64,000 nucleotides of DNA from Methanomassiliicoccales archaeon (lineage in GTDB: Archaea > Thermoplasmatota > Thermoplasmata > Methanomassiliicoccales > UBA472): contig JAVYMA010000001.1 of assembly GCA_038740345.1 (NCBI GenBank), positions 1-64,000 of the forward strand. Reading direction: 5' to 3'. The position numbers were made by a program, and so were the translations under genes. Of the stretch, positions 17,244-26,270 are shown piece by piece. Below the pieces are notes generated by a model. The model saw only the letters and a program-made list of their open reading frames with translations. It did not search any database and was not told where the DNA came from. Each line of letters starts with the position of its first letter. The stretch's first letter is position 1.

Positions 17244-18034
17244 GCCATACTCCCCCTGAGCAGTGCTCGAATATCCTCAGGCTCCATCGGTCGCGGGAGG
17301 GCGAAGTCCTTATTGCGCATCATGGCCTCGGCCAAGGAGCGGTAGGCCGATGCCTGGGCGCTTGCAGGAGCGCATTCTATTACTGTCATCCCCTGGTTCT
17401 CGCATTCCCTTACCACCGGGTCGCGAGGGATGAAGGCGATCATCCTTGTGCCTATTTGAGAGGCGAACTCCGCCACCACATTCCTCTCGCCCTCCACCTC
17501 CCTGGAGTTGCAGATGATGCCCCCCAGTTTGACGTTCAGGTTGCGCAGCCCCTTGGCGATGTTGTTCGCTGCGTATAGGGACAGGTACTCGCCGCTGGTC
17601 ACGATATACACCTCGTCCGCGTACCTCTCCCGCAGCGGCGCCGCGAAACCCCCGCACACCACATCCCCTGGTACGTCGTAGATTATGACATCTATGTTCT
17701 CTTTAGAGAAATGATCCTTGGAGAGCGCCTGCACGGCTACAATTATGCCCCTTCCCGCGCAGCCCACGCCTGCCAGCGGCCCCCCCACCTCCACGCAGCG
17801 CACCCCTCCATATCCGACAGCGACCTCATAGGGCTTCCCCTGGCCCGTCCCCTTCATCATCTCCAGGAAGGCCTGCGCCCTCTGCCCACGCAGCAGGGTC
17901 ATGGAGCCGTCGCTCTTCGGGTCGCACCCCACGTACCATGTGATCAGGCCCTTTTCCGCCAGCGCGGCCGCCACGTTGGCGGAGATGGTGGACTTGCCGA
18001 TGCCTCCCTTCCCATAGATAGCTATCTGCCTCAG
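17240..18034 (-). CDS. cfbC: Ni-sirohydrochlorin a,c-diamide reductive cyclase, NifH-like subunit; CTG start
   Basis: A NifH/BchL-like Fe protein with P-loop [10 protein letters not shown] at residues 7-16, CDPKSDG, and cluster-ligand cysteines in GVGCAGRG and VVCGGFA. With CfbD it drives the ATP-dependent six-electron reduction and ring closure to 15,17(3)-seco-F430-17(3)-acid. The first ATG/GTG/TTG in frame is at 17974, inside the protein and after the P-loop, while a stop lies just upstream. The codon that restores the family N-terminus ([11 protein letters not shown]) is CTG at 18034, forming a CTGA overlap with the cfbD stop. I therefore place the start there: 264 residues, the usual length. 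Confidence 0.85.
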   Translation of the reverse strand: MRQIAIYGKGGIGKSTISANVAAALAEKGLITWYVGCDPKSDGSMTLLRGQRAQAFLEMMKGTGQGKPYEVAVGYGGVRCVEVGGPLAGVGCAGRGIIVAVQALSKDHFSKENIDVIIYDVPGDVVCGGFAAPLRERYADEVYIVTSGEYLSLYAANNIAKGLRNLNVKLGGIICNSREVEGERNVVAEFASQIGTRMIAFIPRDPVVRECENQGMTVIECAPASAQASAYRSLAEAMMRNKDFALPRPMEPEDIRALLRGSMA

Positions 18035-19116
18035 GCCATCCCCCCATCAACTATCTGCCTGATGGTCTCGCCCAACTCGTTCTTCAGGATGCCGTGGGCG
18101 CTCATCACCATGGCGTGCGTGTTTATCTCGCCCACGCTCTTGGCGAACCCTCTATCGATGTAGTTGCGCAGCTCCCGGGGCTGATCCGTGACCAGGATGT
18201 CCTCAGGTGTTATCCCTGGTACGGCGTGAGGCAGGCCGGCAAAGATGCGCAGATCGGCCCTTTCCCTCTCCAAGAAGCGTGCCGCCCTCTCTCCCGCCAC
18301 GGGGTACTCGTCCAAGCCTCCGGTTATTAGCGCGAGCTCGACATCCGCCTCCTTGAGGTCCCTTTGGATCTCTCGCGCATAGCGGCGTATGCGGGGCAGA
18401 CCAATCTCTGTGGACAGGTTGCCCAGGTGCAGCGTCTCCCCGCCCACCCTGGAGCGCGCGTACTCCACGGCCCGCATCACGTCCGCGAAGCCGAAGGCCG
18501 TCTCCTTCTTGGCATTCAAGGTCACGCTGACCCTTTTGCCCTGGCGCAGCGCCCTTACTATCTCCAAGGCCACGCTCAGCTTGGTGGCGCCGGGATGGGG
18601 TTCGAGGTACCGGCGGGAGGTCAGGCCCCTGTCCGCCTCTATCAGTGTCGCTCGGGTCAGCATCTCCTTCTGCCGCAAATACTCCTCCTGGCTGATGACT
18701 CCCTGCTGCGCCGCTACCTCCAAGGTCCTGATCGCGCCCGACGTGTTCGGGCCCGCGCAGCCGTGAGTGTCCACCGCCAGCACCTTCGCCTTCAGCCCCG
18801 CTTTCTTGATGGCGGAGTCGAGATTCTCCCCTATGATCATGGAGGCGCAGGTGCCCACGATGCCCACTAATCTGGGATGGAACTCCTGCTCCACCTGTGC
18901 CAAGACCCGCACCAGCTTCTCCTCCGCCCCGAATATCAGATCCCCTTCCCTCATCCCCGTGGTGACCACTCTCACCCCCGCCTCCTCCAGGCGCCGGGAG
19001 GCCATGAAGCCGCAGCCAGCAGGGCCGTGCATGACCACCACCTCCGCCTCCAGGTCGCGTAAGGTGTACATGGCGGCCACGATAGGATTGGGACGGGGAT
19101 GCAGCACTTCAGTCAT
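18031..19116 (-). CDS. cfbD: Ni-sirohydrochlorin a,c-diamide reductive cyclase, NifD-like subunit
   Basis: A 361-residue nitrogenase component 1-like protein (NifD/NifK superfamily) with the cysteine patterns [18 protein letters not shown] and [10 protein letters not shown] expected for binding an Fe-S cluster. It is the catalytic partner of CfbC and binds the nickel tetrapyrrole. It is shorter than NifD, as CfbD proteins are. The frame extends to 19137, but ATG 19116 makes an ATGA overlap with the cfbE stop and gives the usual [12 protein letters not shown]-terminus, so I use it. Confidence 0.88.
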   Translation of the reverse strand: MTEVLHPRPNPIVAAMYTLRDLEAEVVVMHGPAGCGFMASRRLEEAGVRVVTTGMREGDLIFGAEEKLVRVLAQVEQEFHPRLVGIVGTCASMIIGENLDSAIKKAGLKAKVLAVDTHGCAGPNTSGAIRTLEVAAQQGVISQEEYLRQKEMLTRATLIEADRGLTSRRYLEPHPGATKLSVALEIVRALRQGKRVSVTLNAKKETAFGFADVMRAVEYARSRVGGETLHLGNLSTEIGLPRIRRYAREIQRDLKEADVELALITGGLDEYPVAGERAARFLERERADLRIFAGLPHAVPGITPEDILVTDQPRELRNYIDRGFAKSVGEINTHAMVMSAHGILKNELGETIRQIVDGGMA

Positions 19117-20411
19117 GTGAACCCCTCTTTCATGCACCAGAGCAGCACCTCATGTTTATACTCGGCATCCTTTTGCGAGGCAATGAGCTCGAAGCCCTCA
19201 TGCTGCTCGGGGGCGTTCTCGGAAAGGTAAAGACCTTCGACACTTGGATGCTGGCCGAGGGCGTCTCTAATAGCTTTCAGGTCGAGCTTCTCGCACACTT
19301 TTACGCTCACTGGGTCCACCACCACCCCTAAGTCCCTGATTCCATAATCCCTCTCCAGCACCGATACCAGGTATTCGAGGGAAGAGGCCGACACCCCGGG
19401 GTTGCGCTCCTTGATCGTCCATCCTCCCTGCCTGGCCTGCAGCTCGCCCCTTCCCGGTATCCCATGGAAATGCTCCAATGATTCCATGGCCAGGTCCAGG
19501 TTTTCGTTCATCGCCATGAGTGCGGCGAAGCTGGCCTCAAGGGCGGTGGAGTACGCAGCACCCAAGAAATCGCCTGGCATGCTGAAGCCGTAGAGGCACT
19601 CGGGGCAGCGGAAGGCGGCGTGCACTGGCTGACCCAATCTCATGTCCTCCGGGAGGAGCAATTGGACATCACCTCCGCGTCCGAAGGTGATAGCTCTCCT
19701 GCCTTGCGGGAGATGGGGGAGCCAGATATCCTTTTCTGCGGCCGGGAACAGGGCTGTGCCTCCCTCCTTCATCAAAGTCAGCATCTGCTTCTTGCCGTCA
19801 GAGGCGCGGCGCGTGCCCTGCGCGATATGATAATCATGTGATAGCGAGGTTATGATGCCCACGTCAGCGCTGCCCGTCCCCCCCAGGCTCACCTCCAGTA
19901 CGGCGATGTCCTGTCCCATGCGCACCTTGCTCATCCTCAGCACTGAGGCGGGAGCGATGCTGGAGCGAGGCTCTAACACCTTGGTGCCCGTCTTATCTAC
20001 CAAGAAGGCGCCCCGGCTGCTGAGGGCCAGGACCTTCTTCCCCGCGTAGGCCAGCTGATGCGCCAGGAGGTGCACGGTAGAGGTTTTCGCCCCCAATCCC
20101 GTTACTTCCACCACCGGGACGCTGAACCTCGCCAGCCGCCCTACAGCCTCGTGATGCGTGAGCCTGGTGTCGAAGCTCGCTCCTCCGATATAGCGATCCG
20201 GGCAGTGCACTGGGGCCACCAACAGGTCGAAGTGCTCCCTGGGGGCCGCCGAAAGCACCCTGATCCCCTCCTCCCGCAGCTGCCTCTTCATGGCCAGAGG
20301 AGCGGTGTGATACACGTCCACCGCCGTCACCTCCTGCCCCTGACTTAGATATTCTCGGGCCAGGACCTCCGCGCCGTGCGTGAGGTCAAGAAGAAGTACC
20401 CTCAAGCTCAC
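19113..20411 (-). CDS. cfbE: Coenzyme F430 synthetase, Mur-ligase-like
   Basis: This 432-residue protein has a Mur-ligase-type ATP site (VTGLGAKTSTVHLLAH, near residue 105) and a central domain with VLEVSLGGTGSADVGIITS. CfbE catalyses the last F430 step, ATP-dependent formation of the cyclohexanone ring of F430 from seco-F430. Its GTG start overlaps the cfbA stop as GTGA, and its TGA overlaps the cfbD ATG, so it is embedded in the cfb operon. Confidence 0.85.
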   Translation of the reverse strand: MSLRVLLLDLTHGAEVLAREYLSQGQEVTAVDVYHTAPLAMKRQLREEGIRVLSAAPREHFDLLVAPVHCPDRYIGGASFDTRLTHHEAVGRLARFSVPVVEVTGLGAKTSTVHLLAHQLAYAGKKVLALSSRGAFLVDKTGTKVLEPRSSIAPASVLRMSKVRMGQDIAVLEVSLGGTGSADVGIITSLSHDYHIAQGTRRASDGKKQMLTLMKEGGTALFPAAEKDIWLPHLPQGRRAITFGRGGDVQLLLPEDMRLGQPVHAAFRCPECLYGFSMPGDFLGAAYSTALEASFAALMAMNENLDLAMESLEHFHGIPGRGELQARQGGWTIKERNPGVSASSLEYLVSVLERDYGIRDLGVVVDPVSVKVCEKLDLKAIRDALGQHPSVEGLYLSENAPEQHEGFELIASQKDAEYKHEVLLWCMKEGFT

Positions 20412-20806
20412 CCCTTCTTCATCCTTTCCTTGATGCGATCGGACAATATGTCCGCGATGCGCTCATCCGCGCCGATGGGACCGCAGTACTTCAGGACTAT
20501 CTTCTTGCCCTCGATCATCATCTCGCCTTCGTTCTGGCCCTTCTTCAAGCCTAGCTCGCCAGGGATGTCCTCGGTGAGGTGTATGCCCGAAGCCAGGAAG
20601 CAGGGCTGCACGTAGATGGTATCGACCCCTCTCTTGACCAGATTGGCTATTCCCGTCTTTATGTCCGGTTGGTTGAGCTGCATGAAAGCCGCCTCCACCG
20701 GCCCGAACTCCTTCCTGCTCTCCAGTATCTCCGCCATGCGCACCACCAGGTCTCGATTGTAAGCTAGCTTGCTCCCATGCCCTACCACAAGGACGCCCAT
20801 TCTCAT
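20408..20806 (-). CDS. cfbA: Sirohydrochlorin nickel (and probably cobalt) chelatase, short CbiX type
   Basis: A 132-residue single-domain chelatase of the CbiX-small/CfbA type. Metal and active-site His residues are visible in VVGHGS (near residue 10) and SGIHLTEDIP (near residue 76). CfbA inserts Ni2+ into sirohydrochlorin to start F430 synthesis; archaeal short CbiX enzymes also insert Co2+. It is the first gene of the cfb unit. No other sirohydrochlorin chelatase is visible in the window, so this enzyme may supply both the nickel and the cobalt branches. Confidence 0.88.
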   Translation of the reverse strand: MRMGVLVVGHGSKLAYNRDLVVRMAEILESRKEFGPVEAAFMQLNQPDIKTGIANLVKRGVDTIYVQPCFLASGIHLTEDIPGELGLKKGQNEGEMMIEGKKIVLKYCGPIGADERIADILSDRIKERMKKG

Positions 20807-21045
20807 CTTTTAACGCTCCTTTCCCTTTTCCTTTCCTTTTTGCCTGCAAATCGGCCTTACTAGGCCTTTGTCAATGAATAAACTCTGATAAAAAGTTTGA
20901 TGAGAATGAGATGCTGGCTAGGCATGGATGGCTTATCCATCCAATGATTTCCTGTGGAGAATCTTCTCCCGTCCTGAGGCCTCCGCACTCAGAGGAAAAC
21001 GCGCACGACAGGCTTTCTGCTCCATGAGCGGAGAGCGAGGTCGCT

Positions 21046-22398
21046 TCATCTTCCTGTGCAGGCCTCGACGAAGCGCCTCGCTATCCTTGGATCCGTGCCG
21101 AAGTGCAGATGCGAATAGGAGGCGAGAGTATTGCACCTCATCAAGCCATCCATCCTCCCCGATATTCCGCCAGGTTTGCTCAGCTCATAGGCCCAGGCCC
21201 TCGTTTCCGAACTGGGAACGGAGGAATAATGGAACACATGCCCCCTGATCTCGTCCCCTTGACGGGAGAGGATGTTGTCGCGCAGCACTCGCATCCTCAC
21301 ATATCCCAGGGCTTGCAGCCTGTCCCCCATGCGCACCTCCTCCTGGAAAACGGATGCCATGCGATGCGAATTCCCTTGGAGATCGACGAGCCTGGAGCAG
21401 AGGTACATCATCCCTCCGCACTCAGCGTAGACTGGCACACCTGCGAGGCATTCCTCTCTTATCCGGGTGATGCACTCCTCATTCTCCGCCAACCGCTGAG
21501 CGAAGATCTCGGGGTAGCCTCCCCCGATGTACAGGCCATCCACGTCAGGCACCCCTTCCCTTAAGGGGGAGAAGAATTCCAGCTCCGCTCCCGCGGCGCG
21601 CAGCAGATCGAAGTTGTCCTCGTAATAGAAGTTGAAGGCCTCATCCCTGGCCACGCCGATGCGGCAATCTGCACTTTCTTTGTCATGAGGGAACACTTCT
21701 CCTTCCAGGTCCGGCGCAGAGCGAGCTATTTCCACCAACATATCCAGGTCCAGATTCTCCTCCACCATGCGCCTTGCCTCCTCATACCGCTGGGAGTTGT
21801 CCTCCTCCTCCGCCGGTACGAGGCCAAGGTGCCGGCTGCTAAGGTGCGCCTCTTTCCTCTGCGGGATGCCTCCTAAGGATAGCAGCCCTTTCAATGAATC
21901 CTCGGCTATTTGAAGGTGCTTCTCCCCACTAATCCGATTGAAGATGACCGCTCTCAGGTCGACTTCCTTATCATACGAGGCGAAGCCCAGAGCGAGCGCT
22001 CCCAGGCTGCGCGAGGAGGAGGAGGCGCCGATCACCAGGGCCACAGGGCAACGAAGCGTTTTGGCCAGATGAGCGCTGCTTCCCTCCTCGCTGCGGCCGT
22101 CGAAGCCGTCATACAGGCCCATCACCCCCTCGATGACAGAGATGTCCGCTCCCTCCGAGGCGCGAAGGAACGATTCTAGCACGTACTCAGGGAACATCCA
22201 GGTGTCGAGATTACGCGACGGCCTTCCCGCCACCTGCGAATGATGCATGGGGTCCAGGAAATCGGGTCCGGCCTTGAACGGCTGCACCTTCAATCCCCTC
22301 CGCCTTAACGCGGCCATGATGCCCAGGGCGATGGTGGTCTTGCCTACGCCGCTGCGCTCCCCCGCGATCATTATCCGCGGCCTGTGATGGAGGCTCAA
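21046..22398 (-). CDS. cbiA: Cobyrinate a,c-diamide synthase
   Basis: A paralogue of cfbB with the same two domains: AGERSGVGKTTIALGIM at the N-terminus, catalytic Cys in YAECGGMMYL, and the C-terminal His motif RGHVFHYS. CbiA amidates the a and c side chains of cobyrinate. It is the terminal gene of the cbi operon, overlapping cbiE by 4 nt, and is assigned to the corrin branch on that basis. About 240 bases separate it from cfbA, enough for a separate promoter for the F430 genes. Confidence 0.87.
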   Translation of the reverse strand: MSLHHRPRIMIAGERSGVGKTTIALGIMAALRRRGLKVQPFKAGPDFLDPMHHSQVAGRPSRNLDTWMFPEYVLESFLRASEGADISVIEGVMGLYDGFDGRSEEGSSAHLAKTLRCPVALVIGASSSSRSLGALALGFASYDKEVDLRAVIFNRISGEKHLQIAEDSLKGLLSLGGIPQRKEAHLSSRHLGLVPAEEEDNSQRYEEARRMVEENLDLDMLVEIARSAPDLEGEVFPHDKESADCRIGVARDEAFNFYYEDNFDLLRAAGAELEFFSPLREGVPDVDGLYIGGGYPEIFAQRLAENEECITRIREECLAGVPVYAECGGMMYLCSRLVDLQGNSHRMASVFQEEVRMGDRLQALGYVRMRVLRDNILSRQGDEIRGHVFHYSSVPSSETRAWAYELSKPGGISGRMDGLMRCNTLASYSHLHFGTDPRIARRFVEACTGR

Positions 22399-22985
22399 GT
22401 CCTGATCACCAGCACCGAGAAAAGACCGGATTTGACCTTGGGGGGCGCCTTCGGGGTGCCGAAGGTTATGGTCTCCTTGGGATAGCCTAATTCCTCGCAG
22501 GTCACGATCTTGCAGCAGGGCAGGTGTTGTTCCAGCTCCTTGGCGAGAAGGGAAAGGTCAAAGCCAGGCTTAGCCAGGATGAATGGAATCCTTCCTCTCT
22601 GCGCCTCTCCCACCGCCTCCTGGATCGCTTGCGAGGGATCGGAATTGTGCCCATCCACCACCACCGCCTTCACCAAAGGCAGCCTCAAGCGGGCGAAGGC
22701 TAGCTGCATGGAAGATATGCCAGGTACCACCTCCGTCCCCAGATGGCCCAGGCCAGCCAGCATGGGGTCCCCCGTGGAGAGCAGCACCGCATCCTCTGGT
22801 AGCTTGTCAAGGTTGGAATAGTCCTGCAGCACGTGCACCTCGCAATCCGGTGCGATGAAGGGCTTGGCCAGCTCTATGGCCCTGGCCGAGCCGTAGACAC
22901 GCTTGGCCTGCTGAATGCACTCCGCGCCATACTGGGTCATGAAACCGGGCCCGCAGCCCACACCTACCACTATCAAGCTCACCAC
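22395..22985 (-). CDS. cbiE: Cobalt-precorrin-7 C5-methyltransferase
   Basis: A 196-residue tetrapyrrole methylase-fold protein: LIVVGVGCGPGFMTQYG at the N-terminus, AVLLSTGDPMLAGLG for the SAM loop, and VVPGISSMQLAFARL. CbiE methylates C5 of the ring and works with CbiT (C15 methylation and decarboxylation), which is encoded separately here as the first gene of the operon. It lies 38 nt after cbiD, the only non-overlapping junction inside the cbi operon, and its stop overlaps cbiA. Confidence 0.87.
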   Translation of the reverse strand: MVSLIVVGVGCGPGFMTQYGAECIQQAKRVYGSARAIELAKPFIAPDCEVHVLQDYSNLDKLPEDAVLLSTGDPMLAGLGHLGTEVVPGISSMQLAFARLRLPLVKAVVVDGHNSDPSQAIQEAVGEAQRGRIPFILAKPGFDLSLLAKELEQHLPCCKIVTCEELGYPKETITFGTPKAPPKVKSGLFSVLVIRT

Positions 22986-23023
22986 CCCTCTTTATCAAGA
23001 CCTCAAAGAATGGAACATCGCTC

Positions 23024-24028
23024 TCACGCCCTCTCCCCTAGAACCCTTCCGCTCCTGTCCACCACCACGATGCCTACGACAGGATATCTTTCCTTGAACC
23101 TGTCCAGAGTGCGCTCTAGTACTGCTTTCCCCTCAGGATGCTGCATGAGCTCCTCCACCGTCGCCGCGCCCGTTCCGTTCAGCACTTCCGGATCAATGAA
23201 TTTCATTATGAGCGCTGGGAGACCTAGAAGAACGACTTCACCTCTCGCCTCTTGCAGAGCCTTCTCGATGTTTACGCCTACCAGGATCGACTCATGCCTG
23301 GGAAACATGCGCCTGGCATGATTCAGGCCGATGCGCCCGGTGGTGAGCACGACCTTGTCAGCCTTGCGCACCCTCTCCATCACCGTTTGGCCTAGATGGT
23401 CGTCCCACGGCTCCACCAGGCCGGTGCTGCCCAGTATGGAGATGCCTCCCACCACGCCCATGCGAGGGTTGAGGGTACGCGCTGCCACCTCCTCGCCTCT
23501 TGGAGCACTCAGCTCCACCTTGGCGCCTGGCAACCCTGCGGCGGAGAAGGCGATTTGCGCGTTCCTTGCTATCTGCGACATGGCACTGGCAGAGATGGCA
23601 GCCTGGCCCTTTTGATAGAGTGGAGTGTCTCGACTCAATCTTCCTATCCCTTCTCCCGCCTGCAACTCCAGCATTTTCGCCTCTCCTAGATATCTGGCCT
23701 GGAGCTCGATGTTGGCAGTAACATCAGTCACATAATCGCCGGCATACTTTACGGCCTGGCCTATGCCATTATCACCTTCCGCTTCAACCTCCACCCTCAG
23801 GCCGCAGTTCAGCTCCACCTCCACCCTGTCCACGTGGTTTAATAATGATAGTATGCAGGCCTTGACCGCGGCCGTGGCCGTGGTCCCGGTGGTGAACCCC
23901 CTCCTGAGCACTCTGCCATCGGCGAGCAGGACGCCTAATCCGCTCTTCGCCAGGCTCAGCTCAGCGGGGTCCTTGCACTTTCGCACCCACTCCTCGGGGT
24001 ATTCGTAGCCTGTCACCGGGTCCCTCAT
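23024..24028 (-). CDS. cbiD: Cobalt-precorrin-5B C1-methyltransferase
   Basis: A 334-residue protein with the CbiD signature RRGFTTGTTATAAVKA near residue 44 and GISILGSTGLVEPW in the middle. CbiD methylates C1 in the anaerobic corrin pathway after CbiG opens the lactone. The presence of cbiD and cbiG identifies the oxygen-independent, cobalt-early route, as expected in an anaerobe. Its start overlaps the end of cbiC by 4 nt. Confidence 0.9.
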   Translation of the reverse strand: MRDPVTGYEYPEEWVRKCKDPAELSLAKSGLGVLLADGRVLRRGFTTGTTATAAVKACILSLLNHVDRVEVELNCGLRVEVEAEGDNGIGQAVKYAGDYVTDVTANIELQARYLGEAKMLELQAGEGIGRLSRDTPLYQKGQAAISASAMSQIARNAQIAFSAAGLPGAKVELSAPRGEEVAARTLNPRMGVVGGISILGSTGLVEPWDDHLGQTVMERVRKADKVVLTTGRIGLNHARRMFPRHESILVGVNIEKALQEARGEVVLLGLPALIMKFIDPEVLNGTGAATVEELMQHPEGKAVLERTLDRFKERYPVVGIVVVDRSGRVLGERA

Positions 24029-24648
24029 TCTCTTTGGCCCTCAGCGAAGATGGTGATTATCTCGTTCATGGCCGCCACGGCCACCGGCGTGCCTCCCCTG
24101 GTGCCCTCGGTAGAGATGGAGGGGATGTCAAGGCGCCTCAGCTCCTCCTTGGATTCCGCGGCATTCACAAACCCCACGGGACAGCCTATCACCAGAGCCG
24201 GCCTGACCCCTTCCTTGATGAGCTCGCAAAGCACCAAGAGGGCAGAGGGAGCGTTGCCGATGACCACTATTGAAGCGTCGAGGCGAGGTCTGAGACTATG
24301 AAGGCCCGCGCTGCTCCGGGTTATGCCCCTCTCCTGTGCCAGATCCTCCCCGTATTCCAGCAGGCAATCCACCTGGCTCCGATGCCCCTTCTTCTGTATG
24401 CCCACCTGGACCATGCGAATGTCCGCGAAGATGGGCGCGCCCACCTTGAGCGCCCTGACGCCCGCGCCCACAGGGTCGTGCTGGAAGCGCAGCAGGTCGG
24501 CCATGGCGAAGTCGCCCACCGCCACGGAGCATCTTTGACGTATGCGGTCCTCAGGGCTTTGATCCCCTACCCTCTCACGGGCGAGCATTCGGCTTCGCCA
24601 TGAGATGGAACGACCCTCTGGCGTGTCCGCGCCCAGGTCAATATACAT
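24025..24648 (-). CDS. cbiC: Cobalt-precorrin-8 methylmutase
   Basis: The CbiC fold is recognisable from ISWRSRMLARERVGD near the N-terminus, VGAPIFADIRMVQVGI, VVIGNAPSALLVLCELI, and the glycine-rich end SISTEGTRGGTPVAVAAMNE. It migrates the C11 methyl group to C12 to give cobyrinate. The frame runs back to 24762, but ATG 24648 gives the usual N-terminus (MYIDLGADTPEGRSISW) and makes an 11-nt overlap with cbiH. Length of 207 residues is normal. Confidence 0.88.
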   Translation of the reverse strand: MYIDLGADTPEGRSISWRSRMLARERVGDQSPEDRIRQRCSVAVGDFAMADLLRFQHDPVGAGVRALKVGAPIFADIRMVQVGIQKKGHRSQVDCLLEYGEDLAQERGITRSSAGLHSLRPRLDASIVVIGNAPSALLVLCELIKEGVRPALVIGCPVGFVNAAESKEELRRLDIPSISTEGTRGGTPVAVAAMNEIITIFAEGQRE

Positions 24649-25429
24649 ACTTTCTGTGATATCCTCTCGGCGTGATGATCCCTTTGACATGATTCCCCTC
24701 CTTCCAGATCCTGCTATTCTCCCCCCCGATGATGACCGTGCAATGCATATCCACCATCCCATCGTCCTCGCAGAGCTGACCTAGAGTGGTAATGAACACG
24801 CATTCCTGCGGACGATAGGCGTTGCGCACCACCCCCACCGGCGTCTGCGGGGAGAGGTGCTTGAGAGCGATAGCGAGCGCCTTGGCTAGGTTTCCGCTCC
24901 TCCCCCGGCTGCGCGGATTGTACATGGCCACGGGCACCTTCATCTCAAAGGCCAAGTCCAGCCTCCGCTCCACCTCCTCCCAGGGAGTGAGGAGGTCTGA
25001 CAGCGATATCACCACGAAATCGCCTGAAAGAGGCGCGCCCAGGCGTGCCGCGGCCGCGCTAGCGGCGGTTATCCCTGGCACCACCTCCACTTCAATTCCC
25101 GGCTCCTCTCTCTCCGCCAGCTCCAGCACTATGCTGGCCATCCCGTAGACCCCCGCGTCCCCACCGCTCACCAGAGTCACTGTCCTCTCCTTGGCCAGAC
25201 GCAATGCCTCTCTGGCCCTCTCCACCTCTCTCCCCATGCCAGAAGAGATTACTTCCTTTCCCTCCAGCTCGTCCCTCACCAGGTCTAGATAAAGCTTGTG
25301 CCCCAGGACCACGTCCGCTATCCTAATAGCTTGACGTGCTTGGGGAGTCAGGAGCCCTACGTCCCCCGGGCCTGTCCCCACCACATAGAGCTTGCCTTTG
25401 CTTTCACTCCGCGATGGCGACTGTGACAT
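24638..25429 (-). CDS. cbiH: Cobalt-factor III / precorrin-3B C17-methyltransferase
   Basis: A tetrapyrrole methylase with VVGTGPGDVGLLTPQA at the N-terminus, VTLVSGGDAGVYGMASI for the SAM-binding loop, PGITAASAAAARLGAPL, and the CbiH/CobJ-type C-terminus with AMYNPRSRGR and VGVVRNAYR. CbiH methylates C17 with ring contraction. The start overlaps the end of cbiG by 26 nt. Length of 263 residues is normal for the single-domain form. Confidence 0.88.
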   Translation of the reverse strand: MSQSPSRSESKGKLYVVGTGPGDVGLLTPQARQAIRIADVVLGHKLYLDLVRDELEGKEVISSGMGREVERAREALRLAKERTVTLVSGGDAGVYGMASIVLELAEREEPGIEVEVVPGITAASAAAARLGAPLSGDFVVISLSDLLTPWEEVERRLDLAFEMKVPVAMYNPRSRGRSGNLAKALAIALKHLSPQTPVGVVRNAYRPQECVFITTLGQLCEDDGMVDMHCTVIIGGENSRIWKEGNHVKGIITPRGYHRKYVY

Positions 25430-26270
25430 TGCCCCTCGCCCTCCTCTCCAGGACCAATCTCTTGTGCCTCGAAATCGCCAGCGCCGCCGGTTCGGCCACG
25501 CCCTTCAGCCCGATCATCTCCGCCTTGGACGAGGAGCATCCCTGCTGCGAATTCAGCGTCTCGTCGTCGAGGAACAACAGGTTGCCGCCCAGGAGGCGCA
25601 CTCCTTGTACTAGCCCTTTCTCGTCCTGCTTGCGTTCGGTGGTGGCATAGGCGAAGACATCTTCCTGACTAATCTTCGCCTCTTGAAAGGCTGAGGACAC
25701 TGCCTCCCTAACCTCTTCTGCAGTCACGCCCCTGTTGCAGCCGATGCCCACGCAATACCTTCCCTTCCTCACCAAGAAGGAGACGCCTTCTCCCGCCAGA
25801 ATCATTGCAGGACCGTGGATGGCGTACACGGGCACATCGCCCTTGAGAAAAGCTGAATTTACCGAAAGGGTGGAGGATCTGTTGACCACGTCCGCTCCGA
25901 AACGATAAGCCAGCTCCTCCACGGATTCGCGGCCTAGGGCGTCTGTCGCCGTGGATATTACAGGTATCATGCCTAACGAGGAAAGCTGCCTCGCTATCCT
26001 GTTAGCCCCGTGATGCCCTCCCAGTAAAGGTATGGCGAATCTCATGTCCGGCGTCACCACCACCACGGCCGCGTCCCTCCACTTATCCTTCAAAAGAGGG
26101 CAGAGCTTGCGCAAGACTATTCCCACGGCCATGATGGCCACCACCGCCTCGTACTCCTGGAATGCCTCCTCCAGAGCGCTGCCCTCAAGAGGGCGCGTAT
26201 CGGCTCCCAGAGCACGAGCGACCCTCACGGCTGCCTCTTCGTGACTCGCATGCACTACCACTGTCCTCAT
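25404..26270 (-). CDS. cbiG: Cobalt-precorrin-5A hydrolase
   Basis: A 288-residue protein with the CbiG N-terminal and middle segments (EYEAVVAIMAVGIVLRKL, LLGGHHGANRIARQL) and the C-terminal domain beginning YCVGIGCNRGVTAEEV. CbiG opens the ring-A lactone and releases acetaldehyde during anaerobic ring contraction. It overlaps cbiF by 4 nt. The conserved GGHHGAN and GCNRG turns are intact. Confidence 0.9.
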   Translation of the reverse strand: MRTVVVHASHEEAAVRVARALGADTRPLEGSALEEAFQEYEAVVAIMAVGIVLRKLCPLLKDKWRDAAVVVVTPDMRFAIPLLGGHHGANRIARQLSSLGMIPVISTATDALGRESVEELAYRFGADVVNRSSTLSVNSAFLKGDVPVYAIHGPAMILAGEGVSFLVRKGRYCVGIGCNRGVTAEEVREAVSSAFQEAKISQEDVFAYATTERKQDEKGLVQGVRLLGGNLLFLDDETLNSQQGCSSSKAEMIGLKGVAEPAALAISRHKRLVLERRARGNVTVAIAE

